The notes under the pieces: generated by a model
Databases searched by the model: none
What the model was told of the DNA's origin: nothing
The model's input: the letters and a program-made list of their open reading frames with translations, nothing else
Assembly: GCF_004114425.1 (NCBI RefSeq)
Contig: NZ_RDQF01000019.1
Span: 79,505 to 143,504 of the forward strand
Source: Bradyrhizobium vignae
GTDB lineage: Bacteria > Pseudomonadota > Alphaproteobacteria > Rhizobiales > Xanthobacteraceae
Reading direction: 5' to 3'
Length of the DNA stretch: 64,000 nt
Shown: in pieces, positions 54,949 to 62,669 of the stretch
How positions within the stretch are numbered: the stretch's first letter is position 1
Layout: every line of letters starts with the position of its first letter
Made by a program: the position numbers and the translations under genes

Positions 54949-55878
54949 TCACGGCCCAGCCTCCGCGCGTCTGCGCCCGCCGGCTTCGTCCACGTCGCGC
55001 CCAAACCGCTCGACGAGAAAGTCGATGAACAGCCGCACCTTCACCGATAAATGCCGCGTCGGCGGATATACCGCGTAGAGCGCGAGCGGCGGCGCAGAAT
55101 AGTCGTTCAGCACAACGCGCAGTTCGCCCTTCCGGAAAGCATCGGCGGCGATGAACTCCGGCAGCAGCGCCAGCCCCCTGCCCTTGATCGCGACGTCGCG
55201 CAGCACTTCGGCGTTATTGACGCAGAGCGACCAGGCCGGCTGGATCCAGTGGTCGCCGTCACTGCCGGTAAGCTTCCACTGGTTGCCCGTGAGCAGGAAG
55301 CCGTAGGTGAGTGAAGCGTGCTCACGCAGATCCTGCGGATGCTTTGGTGTGCCATGCCGCGCGAGATAATCCGGCGAAGCGCAGATCATGCGCGCCACCG
55401 GCATGATTTTGCGCGCGATCAAGCTGGACGATTCCAGCTCCGCGATCCGCAGCGTCACGTCGAATCCATCCTGGACGGGATCGAGCAGATCGTCGCTGAG
55501 CACGATCTGAAGCTGAAGCTCGGGATAACGCGCCATGAAATCGGCCAGCACCGGCCCGAGCCGCATGGTGCCGAACGACATCGGCGCATTGACGCGGAGC
55601 AGCCCGCGCGGCGCCGACTGGGCCTGCGTCACGGCCTGGTCGGCCGCCTCGATCTCCGAGAGGATCACGACCGCGCGCTCGAAGTAGCGCTGGCCGTTCT
55701 CGGTCGGGCTCGCGTGCCGCGTGGTCCGATTCAGGAGCTGGACCCCGAGGCTCTCCTCGAGATCTGCGATGTATTTGCTGATCGCCGAGCGCGACAGCCG
55801 CAGCTGCCGACCGGCCTCGGCAAAGCTGCCGCTTTCGACCACCTTCACGAAGGCCCGGAGACTGCCGAGCTTATCCAA
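54949..55878 (-). CDS. LysR family transcriptional regulator
   Basis: Regulator of 309 residues. The N-terminal winged helix-turn-helix is LGSLRAFVKVVESGSFAEAGRQL followed by LSRSAISKYIADLEESLGVQLLNR, and the effector domain follows from about residue 90 (GLLRVNAPMSFG). The family normally starts MDxLGSL, so the TTG at 55878 is taken as the start codon. It is divergent from the dioxygenase-esterase pair and probably regulates it from the 128-base shared region. Confidence 0.93.
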   Translation of the reverse strand: MDKLGSLRAFVKVVESGSFAEAGRQLRLSRSAISKYIADLEESLGVQLLNRTTRHASPTENGQRYFERAVVILSEIEAADQAVTQAQSAPRGLLRVNAPMSFGTMRLGPVLADFMARYPELQLQIVLSDDLLDPVQDGFDVTLRIAELESSSLIARKIMPVARMICASPDYLARHGTPKHPQDLREHASLTYGFLLTGNQWKLTGSDGDHWIQPAWSLCVNNAEVLRDVAIKGRGLALLPEFIAADAFRKGELRVVLNDYSAPPLALYAVYPPTRHLSVKVRLFIDFLVERFGRDVDEAGGRRRAEAGP

Positions 55879-55893
55879 GGGGCGACCCCGCAG

Positions 55894-55948
55894 ATTGTTT
55901 CCAAATCGTAGACATAGTCGTCATATTTGCATGGATTGTCTCCAATCC
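55894..55948. promoter_or_regulatory. Candidate LysR operator region with repeated box
   Basis: Two copies of ATTGTYTCCAA occur at 55894-55904 and 55935-55945, 41 bases apart, close to four helical turns. The second is part of a dyad GGATTG-TCTC-CAATCC (55933-55948). The region lies between the divergent LysR gene and the dioxygenase gene, where an autoregulated LysR site is expected. This is a pattern seen by eye; no binding data. Confidence 0.4.
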
Positions 55949-56006
55949 AAAGCGCAACGATATTTCCACGCAGAGCAAGACCGCTTCCCGAATCTGGAGG
56001 ACGACA

Positions 56007-56945
56007 ATGTCTGGACTGCACCATGTCACTGCGATTGCCGGCGATCCCATCCGCAATTTCGGCTTCTACACCCGGGATCTCGGGCTGCGCTTCGTCAAGA
56101 AGACGGTCAATTTCGACGATCCCGGCACCTATCACTTCTATTATGGCGACGAGACCGGCCGCCCCGGCACGATCCTGACCTTCTTCCCCTGGGCCGGCGT
56201 TCCGGCCGGGCGCCGCGGCGTCGGCGAGACCCATCAGACCGCCTTCCGCGTGCCGCAACGCTCGCTCGGCTATTGGACGCAGCGCTTTACCGAGAAGGGC
56301 ATTCGCTACGAGGCGCTGGAGAAGCGCTTCGGCGAGTCCGTGCTGCCGTTCACCGACCCCGATGGCATGGCGCTGGCCCTCGTCGGCATCCCCGGCGCGG
56401 AGAACGAGCCCGGCTGGAGCAATGGCGAGGTGCCGGCCGAGCATGCGATCCGCGGCTTCCACGGCGTGACTTTGCTGCTCGACAGCGCGGCGAAGACGGC
56501 TGCCGTCCTCACCGACGTGTTCGGCTTCAAGGAAATGGGACGAGAAGGCTCGGTGATCCGCTTCAAGGCGCCGGGCGATGCCGAAGGCAGCATCGTCGAC
56601 ATCTACGAGGCCAAAGGTTTCCTGCGGGGACATCAGGGCGGCGGCTCGGTGCACCACATTGCCTTCCGTGCGGCCGACGATGCCGAACAGGGCAAGATGG
56701 CCGCGAGGCTCGTGAGCAATCACGGCCTGCACCCGACCGAGCAGCGCGACCGCAACTACTTCCGCTCGATCTACTTCCGCGAGCCCGGCGGCGTGCTGTT
56801 CGAGATCGCGACCGACATCCCCGGCTTCGCCGTCGACGAGCCCGTCGCCACGCTCGGACGTGACCTGAAGCTGCCGACCTTCCTCGAACAACATCGCAAG
56901 CAGATCGAAGAGGTCTTGCCGAGCCTGGAAGAGACCGCGTCATGA
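56007..56945 (+). CDS. Ring-cleaving dioxygenase-like glyoxalase-superfamily protein
   Basis: A 312-residue protein made of two vicinal-oxygen-chelate (glyoxalase/bleomycin resistance/extradiol dioxygenase) modules. The N-terminal GLHHVTAIAGDPIRNFGFYTRDLGLRFVKKTVNFDD, in short GLHHVTAIAGDP and FYTRDLGLRFVKKTVN, contains the first metal histidine. The second module has IRGFHGVTLLLD and HHIAFRAADD, and the metal glutamate is expected in GGVLFEIATD. It is of the MhqO/YkcA type, associated with hydroquinone degradation. Start has GGAGG seven bases ahead. Confidence 0.9.
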   Translation: MSGLHHVTAIAGDPIRNFGFYTRDLGLRFVKKTVNFDDPGTYHFYYGDETGRPGTILTFFPWAGVPAGRRGVGETHQTAFRVPQRSLGYWTQRFTEKGIRYEALEKRFGESVLPFTDPDGMALALVGIPGAENEPGWSNGEVPAEHAIRGFHGVTLLLDSAAKTAAVLTDVFGFKEMGREGSVIRFKAPGDAEGSIVDIYEAKGFLRGHQGGGSVHHIAFRAADDAEQGKMAARLVSNHGLHPTEQRDRNYFRSIYFREPGGVLFEIATDIPGFAVDEPVATLGRDLKLPTFLEQHRKQIEEVLPSLEETAS

Positions 56946-57568
56946 CCGAAACCGCATTCATCCATCGCTTCGAGCCCGCGATCAACGCGGGCTCCCCTCC
57001 CCTGCTGCTGCTGCACGGCACCGGCGGCGACGAGAACGACCTGCTCGGGCTCGGCAAGATGATCTCGCCCGGCTCGGCCCTGCTCTCGCCGCGCGGCCGC
57101 GTGCTCGAGCACGGCATGCCGCGCTTCTTCCGGCGTCTGGCTGAAGGCGTGTTCGACGAGGCGGACGTGCGGCGACGCGCGATCGAGCTCGGCGAGTTCG
57201 TCGCGGAGGCGCGGAAGCAATATGGCATCGCCGCGCCGGTCGCGGTCGGCTTCTCCAACGGCGCCAACATTGCAGCCGCGCTGTTGCTGCTGAAGCCCGA
57301 GGTGTTGTCCGGCGCGATCCTGCTGCGCGCCATGGTGCCGCTGTCGGATCCGCCGAACGCCGACCTTGCAGGCAAGCCCGTTCTGCTCCTCTCGGGACAG
57401 GGCGACCCGATCGTGCCGGCGAGCAACTCGGCACGGCTAGCGGCTCTGCTCTCGCAAGCAGGCGCGAGCGTGACGCACGAGGTCCTGCCGGCTGGCCATC
57501 AATTGTCACAAGCCGACGTGACTTTGGCCCGCGACTGGATCGGCAAGGTCGACGCCGAGGCCGCATGA
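56942..57568 (+). CDS. Alpha/beta hydrolase (carboxylesterase/phospholipase-like)
   Basis: Serine hydrolase of 208 residues in the YpfH/MhqD group. The nucleophile motif is VGFSNGANIA (GxSxG), the oxyanion region LLLLHGTGGDENDLLGLG, the aspartate LSGQGDPIVP, and the histidine PAGHQLSQADV. It overlaps the dioxygenase gene by four bases (ATGA). The pair of glyoxalase-like dioxygenase and esterase under a LysR or MarR regulator is a common quinone-response module; that role is inferred. Confidence 0.92.
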   Translation: MTETAFIHRFEPAINAGSPPLLLLHGTGGDENDLLGLGKMISPGSALLSPRGRVLEHGMPRFFRRLAEGVFDEADVRRRAIELGEFVAEARKQYGIAAPVAVGFSNGANIAAALLLLKPEVLSGAILLRAMVPLSDPPNADLAGKPVLLLSGQGDPIVPASNSARLAALLSQAGASVTHEVLPAGHQLSQADVTLARDWIGKVDAEAA

Positions 57569-57576
57569 TCACATGG

Positions 57577-57604
57577 CGGCGCATCGTTTTCGAACGGTGC
57601 GCCG
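57577..57604. terminator. Stem-loop with UUCG tetraloop between convergent genes
   Basis: CGGCGCATCGTT and AACGGTGCGCCG form a 12-bp stem (one T-G pair) around the very stable loop TTCG. It sits nine bases after the esterase stop and 12 bases before the stop of the convergent LuxR-fusion gene, so it probably terminates one or both transcripts. There is no long T-run on either side. Confidence 0.6.
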
Positions 57605-57616
57605 CGATGCAACGCT

Positions 57617-60600
57617 TCAAATCAGCAAGTCATGAGGCGCGGGTACAATGCCGTGATGCGGACCATTGGTGCCGTGGTCGGCGGTGTGCTCGACCGGGGC
57701 CTGAGGCGCCATTTTGACGATCATCTCGAGGTCTCCTTCCTGACCGAGCGGAACGTGCGGATCGAGAGGATCATGAACTCGTTTGAGCTCGACTGCCGCG
57801 ACGGAAGTGGAAGGAGCTGTCTCACCATCGAAGCGGAACACCAGTTCTTGATCCGCGCCGCCGACCTTGGAAGCAGCTTTAGCCGGCTGTGCGGCTTCTG
57901 ATGCAGCAGATTGCGCAGCCTGCTGCGCGTTTCCGCCTCCAGCGTCACCGCCGGCTGCAACACTCGGTGCGGCAATCTCGCCTGCTTCCGGCGTGTTTGC
58001 AGCGGTTGAGTGCCCCGAGCTGCCGTGTGCCGCGGCGGCCGGTTCTGCCGTCGCCACTGCGGCTGCCGCGCTCGCAGCATCCGAAGCCGGAGCGTGATGC
58101 TCGGCGCCATTGCCCGGTGTGAAACCAGCTTCAGTCGACTCCGTGGCCGCTAGCTTTGCAGACCCTGGCTCCGAACTGTGCTGCGAATTACCGCGGCCCG
58201 CGCCGTCGGTCGTTGCGACGCTCGGTTCGGCGGTCTCGGCTGCTTCCGGTGCGTTTGCAGGGCTTGGGTGTGGATCGTGACCCGAGTTGCCATGTTCGAC
58301 GCCGCTTGGTTCTGCCGTCTTCGCCGCCCCTCGCGAACCGTCCGAAGCCGAGGAATGATGCCCATTGTCAGTACCTGCGCCGCTGCCCGGTGCGGACCTC
58401 GCTTCGCCCATGTCCGTGGCTGCCGCCTTCGCAGAGCCTGGCTCGGCGTGGTGCGCGTTACTGTGGCCCGCCTTCTCGGCGGTTGCGACGCTCGGTCCGA
58501 CGATCTCGGCTGCCTCCGATGCGTTTGCAGCGGGTGAGTGTGAATCGTGCCCCGAATGGCCGTGTGCCACGCCACCTTGTTCTGCCGTCTTCGCCGAACC
58601 TCGCGAAGCGTCCGAAGCCGGAGCGTGATGCTCGGCGCCATTGCCGACGCCGTTGCCCTTTTCAGTCAACCCTGTGGCCGCCTGTGCAGACCCCGGCTCC
58701 GAAGCGTGCTCGGAGTTACCGCGGCCCTTGGTGTCGGCCATTGCGACACCCGGTTCGACGATCTCGGATGCTTCCGGTGCGCTTGCAGCGGCTGAGCGTG
58801 AATCGTGCCCCGAATTGCCGTGTTCCGCGCCACCTGGTTCTGCCTTCTTCGCCGACCCCGGCGTGGCCTTCGAAGCCGAAGCGTGATGCTCGGCTTCATT
58901 GCCGTCGCCTTTGCCCGGTTTGGAGTCGGCTTCAGCCGACTCCGTGGCTGCCGGCTTTGCAGACTCTGGCTCCGATGCGTGCTGCGAGTTGCCGCGGTCC
59001 GCGTCAGCGGCCGCTGCGAAGCTCGGTCCGACCACCTCGTTCGGCACAGGCGACAAAATGCCGGTGTCCGCCTTCTCCGGCTCACTCTTGAACGTGAGAT
59101 TTCCAGCTGCCGCAGCCATCGCGCTATGAGCAGGCTCGGTTGATGAACCGCGGACCGAGACGTGAGAGGCACCATCCCTCTCTTCCGTTGCAGCCGCCGA
59201 ATCGGCGGTGACGGTCCTGAACTTCGTCGACGCTCCTGAACCGGCCCGCGTCTGCCCGAAGTGAAACCTCAAGCCGTCGTCGGCGAGTGTGTTCCAGATT
59301 CCATCCGCCCCGGCTGTGTCCTCGCCTACGATGCCATGGACATTATCCGCACTCTGGACAGTCTCATCGGTTGCGGCCACCGATATCAGCGCTCCTTCGA
59401 GCTCCTCCAGGGTGATCGCGACAGCCGTGCCTTCCAGCTGATGGACGGGATCCGCGTCCGCAATGGACACAATCCCCTGCAGATGGATTTCCAGCAGGCT
59501 GCGATCCCCGACATCGAGAACATGATCGGTCGGATTCACATAGACGATCGTTTCATTGCTTGCGGAGTCGTAGATCCAGGCGAGTGTGTGTGGCGGTATG
59601 GACTTGCTTGCCGCGGTCATATGCAACCAGGCAAGCGCTCCGAAAGCTGCAAGATTGATCCTGCTCGGCCCGGATGCGAAATCGAACACAACGTCGGACG
59701 CGGTGGAACTGGAATCGGTCGAGGAACGGTGAACAACCTTTTCAACGTTGCCGCCCGTCAGTTGATCGCGGCCATCTCTGCCAAGACTGACATCGTGACC
59801 AAGCTCCACCAAGCCGGACGTTTTTTGGAGGTTGTCACCCGCGGCGTCATCGCTCATTTGGCTCCGAGCGCCTTCTCCGGCGACGCCATCGTTTCCAGTG
59901 GTCAGGAACGCGGAAGGCAGGTGGGCCTCGTGCGAAGGGAAACCCGCGACCGAGTTGTCGACATGATGAGCGTCAGCATTGTTGATCGCGGCAACTTTCG
60001 TGGTGGCATTCTCTCCGGTGACGGCCTGGAAGCTGTCGATCGATGCATGAGCCGCGTCATGCGTCTGCGCGGCTGCGAGATGAGGATCGTGCAGCGCGTA
60101 GATCAGCGCGCCGGCGAGAGCGGCGAAGGTGCCATACTCCCCGTGAACCGACGTCGGATTGGACGCAGGCCGCGGGATTTGATGTTCCGGGGTCGGGTCA
60201 CCTCCAATCTGTATGCCGTTCATCCCCCGCAGCGAGAGCGGAGCAAGATTCGACGCGCTCGATCCAGCAGGACCGTGGTCTTTCCACGCTTTCGCGCCTG
60301 CGGATTGTTCGGCCGCGTGCAGCGCCTCCGTTGCCGCCGCCGGGCTCGTGACTCGGCTCAGCTTGGCAGAAAACTCTCGCTGGATGAGCGGAGGCGGCTC
60401 GGAGGATTCCCAGACGACGAGGTGGCGGAGAATGGCTTTTTTCCAAGGCTCATATTCGGCGTGCTCTCCCGCGTGGCCGATGCCGTCGTCATTCGGAAGC
60501 ATGTCGTTCGCTTCCGACGCCTTGAGTTCGTCCGCGATGGCGATCGCCAGAAAGGCCAACGCGAGCGTGCCGAAGCCGGAGGGGCGCTGCAGCAACGCGA

Positions 60601-61243
60601 GGGTCGCGAGTACGGTTCTGTTGGTGATCTCAAGCTTCTGAAATATATTGTAGAGGTGTACTTTGACTGTTCCTGGAGAAACGTCCAGCTGGCGCGCGAT
60701 CTCCTTGTTCGACATTCCTTCCGACACTAGTCGTACAATTTGACGTTCGCGCTGCGTCAAGAGCTCCAGCATTTTCTCAATTTTGCCGCCCCCGTCAGCG
60801 TCGTTGCCGGTTGGCGAGAGCTCGAACTGCTCGGGCGAGACACTGCGCTTCATCATCAGCCGCAGTGATCGCAGCATGCTGTCGGGGGAGGCGTACTTCG
60901 AAATTGCGCAGCAGGTGCCGGCAGCGATCGCTGCGGTTAGACCGCGGTCGGATTCGGACTCGGTAAAGAACACCAGGCGCGTGGCAAGGTTCTCAGCTTT
61001 CGCAATCGCGAGGATCTCGGTTGCCGTCAGATCTGGCAGGGTGTCAGCAAGAAGCGCGATGTCGGGCGCCAAGTTCCGGATTGCCTCGAGACAGCTCGTC
61101 CCGTCGCTGGACGATGCGACGACGTCGAAGTCATGCTGTGCCCCGAGCACCGATCTCAGCCCCTGTAGCACGATCGGTTGTCGATCTCCGATCACGAGCC
61201 GGATGCGCGCGGATATCCCCTGCTTGGCAGTCACGTCTAACAT
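57617..61243 (-). CDS. Receiver-LuxR regulator fused to RTX-like module and long degenerate repeats
   Basis: A single open frame of about 1,208 residues. Residues 10-130 look like a response-regulator receiver, but the usual phosphorylated aspartate position reads Ala in LLADTLPDL, with Asp one place later. Residues about 160-220 are a complete LuxR helix-turn-helix (LTQRERQIVRLVSEGMSNKE, then VSPGTVKVHLYNIFQKLEI). A short hydrophobic run (TLALAFLAIAIADE) follows. Residues 515-600 resemble the C-terminal module of RTX/serralysin proteins (VVFDFASGPSRINLAAFG). From about 745 four His/Ser/Ala-rich repeats of 86-91 residues run nearly to the end. Start at 61243 has GAGG upstream; 61315 is an alternative. 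Function unknown. Confidence 0.85.
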   Translation of the reverse strand: MLDVTAKQGISARIRLVIGDRQPIVLQGLRSVLGAQHDFDVVASSSDGTSCLEAIRNLAPDIALLADTLPDLTATEILAIAKAENLATRLVFFTESESDRGLTAAIAAGTCCAISKYASPDSMLRSLRLMMKRSVSPEQFELSPTGNDADGGGKIEKMLELLTQRERQIVRLVSEGMSNKEIARQLDVSPGTVKVHLYNIFQKLEITNRTVLATLALLQRPSGFGTLALAFLAIAIADELKASEANDMLPNDDGIGHAGEHAEYEPWKKAILRHLVVWESSEPPPLIQREFSAKLSRVTSPAAATEALHAAEQSAGAKAWKDHGPAGSSASNLAPLSLRGMNGIQIGGDPTPEHQIPRPASNPTSVHGEYGTFAALAGALIYALHDPHLAAAQTHDAAHASIDSFQAVTGENATTKVAAINNADAHHVDNSVAGFPSHEAHLPSAFLTTGNDGVAGEGARSQMSDDAAGDNLQKTSGLVELGHDVSLGRDGRDQLTGGNVEKVVHRSSTDSSSTASDVVFDFASGPSRINLAAFGALAWLHMTAASKSIPPHTLAWIYDSASNETIVYVNPTDHVLDVGDRSLLEIHLQGIVSIADADPVHQLEGTAVAITLEELEGALISVAATDETVQSADNVHGIVGEDTAGADGIWNTLADDGLRFHFGQTRAGSGASTKFRTVTADSAAATEERDGASHVSVRGSSTEPAHSAMAAAAGNLTFKSEPEKADTGILSPVPNEVVGPSFAAAADADRGNSQHASEPESAKPAATESAEADSKPGKGDGNEAEHHASASKATPGSAKKAEPGGAEHGNSGHDSRSAAASAPEASEIVEPGVAMADTKGRGNSEHASEPGSAQAATGLTEKGNGVGNGAEHHAPASDASRGSAKTAEQGGVAHGHSGHDSHSPAANASEAAEIVGPSVATAEKAGHSNAHHAEPGSAKAAATDMGEARSAPGSGAGTDNGHHSSASDGSRGAAKTAEPSGVEHGNSGHDPHPSPANAPEAAETAEPSVATTDGAGRGNSQHSSEPGSAKLAATESTEAGFTPGNGAEHHAPASDAASAAAAVATAEPAAAAHGSSGHSTAANTPEAGEIAAPSVAAGGDAGGGNAQQAAQSAASEAAQPAKAASKVGGADQELVFRFDGETAPSTSVAAVELKRVHDPLDPHVPLGQEGDLEMIVKMAPQAPVEHTADHGTNGPHHGIVPAPHDLLI
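57953..59011 (-). repeat. Four tandem coding repeats of about 258-273 bases
   Basis: Inside the LuxR-fusion gene. Copies run about 59011-58739, 58738-58481, 58480-58211 and 58210-57953, with a degenerate fifth start beyond. Each encodes GNSxHxSEPGSAK, then AEHHAPASDASRGSAKTAEP, then HGNSGHDSH, then ANAPEAAEIVEPSVAT. They differ enough at base level to show age, yet keep frame and residue type, which suggests selection on composition (His, Ser, Ala, acidic). Confidence 0.85.
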
Positions 61244-61337
61244 GGACTCTGCCTCGGCCCGGCATCTATGAGTTTCGGCATATGGCCGGGGCCGGGTGAG
61301 GGTATTAAAATACAATTAACTGCTCGGAGAAAGAGGC

Positions 61338-61350
61338 TTAACGGGGTTAA
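61338..61350. promoter_or_regulatory. Small dyad in the divergent promoter region
   Basis: TTAAC-GGG-GTTAA is a 5-bp perfect inverted repeat in the 164-base AT-richer interval between the LuxR-fusion gene and the NTF2-like gene. It may be an operator for either gene. Evidence is the symmetry alone. Confidence 0.25.
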
Positions 61351-61407
61351 CCCTACCTAAAGTCGCAAGCTTTGACGGCGTTTAGGTGAGAAAAAAGAAA
61401 AAAAAAT

Positions 61408-61734
61408 ATGTCATTTGACTCGATGGCCGTTGCGATTGACTGGCTCGATGCCTACCGCGCGGGCGATCTCGAGGCGATCCTGGACATGTATGCCGAAGAT
61501 GCCGTGGTTCATTGCGGCTGTGGCGGCGCCAAAACCATTACCGGCCGCGAGGCACTTCGTGCCTATTGGGTCGAGCGCCTTCGAGACTATCCGGCAGGCA
61601 AGTTGGACGATCTCAATCTCTCCCAGGACAGCATCATTATCTCGTACAGCACCAGTACTGGTGTCATGACTGCGCATTTTGCGTTTGACGCCGCCGGGAG
61701 GATCAAGGAGCTGAGCTGCGGTCCCTCACACTAG
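61408..61734 (+). CDS. NTF2/SnoaL-like small protein
   Basis: A 108-residue protein of the nuclear-transport-factor-2/SnoaL fold. It shows the helix AIDWLDAYRAGDLEAILDMYAEDAVVHCG, in parts WLDAYRAGDLEAIL and MYAEDAVV, followed by TITGREALRAYWVERL. Such proteins are isomerases, lyases or ligand carriers; no specific function is evident. The start has an A-rich leader (AAAAAAGAAAAAAAAAT) rather than a clear Shine-Dalgarno site. It is divergent from the LuxR-fusion gene. Confidence 0.85.
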   Translation: MSFDSMAVAIDWLDAYRAGDLEAILDMYAEDAVVHCGCGGAKTITGREALRAYWVERLRDYPAGKLDDLNLSQDSIIISYSTSTGVMTAHFAFDAAGRIKELSCGPSH

Positions 61735-62669
61735 AGCTGCGGGTGCGGCGCCAATCTGCTCAGCGGACGTCCTTGGCGCAAATCCGAGAGTCTCAAATGG
61801 GTCATTCTCGACGGTTTGGTGCGAATCTCGGCCGCACCCGGACTACCCCTCATAGCTGACGGTTAGGCAGCGGGCGGTGTTGGCCGCGACGGGCAATAAG
61901 CGGACGAGAAAACTTGATTCACTAGCAGCCGTTGAAGAGCTTAGGGGGAAGCCCACCATCCGTCGGGAAATGGCGCAAGCAACATCCAATCGATTTGGTT
62001 GTCGTTGTGAGGGGCCCTGAGACCTCCTGCACCTCTGCTTGGTGGCGAGTAGCGACGGAGACGGACCGACGAGGCGCCGAGATCACAACCTCGGAGGGAG
62101 CGCGAAGCATGGCGTCTGGAGCGCAATGCAGGCGCACCGCGGGCGGCGCGCTCTGCATCTGCGACTAGACTTCGAAGATCTTCCAGTTCTGAGAGCTGAG
62201 AGGCGAGTTCACCAAGTCGTTGCAAATAAAGGATTGCGCGAGAGCTTCGCATAAATGTCCTCCACAGTACAAAAAAGCACTACAGGACGGCTTCAAACCA
62301 ATCGGGATAAAGTGGTAATCTACCATGGTGAAAAATCGGCTTTCAATACGTCAGGCTCATTGCCTCATATGAGGGCCGAAAGGCCGCTTAGGATCACCCA
62401 CTCCCCTTGGCACGTCCACGAACGGTATTCTGCTTAGCCTTTGGACTCGTCGCGCAAATGGCATGAAACCGAAATCCGCCCTTGCGAAACACTTTTCCGA
62501 GAGCCGTGAAGCAAGCCTGAATCACTAGCGATGAAAAATCACCAACGCAGTTGGAGCTGACTCGATCACGCACCCAGCATCTAAGAGGATGCTGGACCGG
62601 GCCCGATCGATGGTACCGGCGAATGTTCAACGTTTCGTCCTGCGGTCAAGTAAGTGCTGGGAGAGGTCG
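61735..62669. other. 935-base stretch without a confident gene
   Basis: Only short frames are present, none with a recognised family. From about 62190 the sequence becomes visibly less GC-rich than the rest of the window, matching the following oxidoreductase gene. It looks like a junction with acquired DNA. No tRNA or complete att site was seen. Confidence 0.5.
62574..62595. other. Stem-loop upstream of the FAD oxidoreductase
   Basis: CCAGCATC and GATGCTGG form an 8-bp perfect stem around TAAGAG, ending about 75 bases before the FAD-dependent gene. It could be a terminator for something upstream, a leader structure or an operator. Confidence 0.4.

Noticed and set aside
57953..59011. Possible CRISPR or satellite array because of periodic repetition
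   Set aside because: The period (258-273 bases) is far too long for CRISPR, the copies are diverged, and they keep an open reading frame.
59261..60730. A 489-codon plus-strand open frame opposite the LuxR-fusion gene
   Set aside because: The minus strand carries clear receiver and LuxR motifs in this interval; the plus frame is Arg-rich with no domain, so it is a shadow.
62394..62630. A 78-residue minus-strand ORF in the lower-GC segment
   Set aside because: No ribosome site or known family; it could be a gene remnant but nothing supports it.
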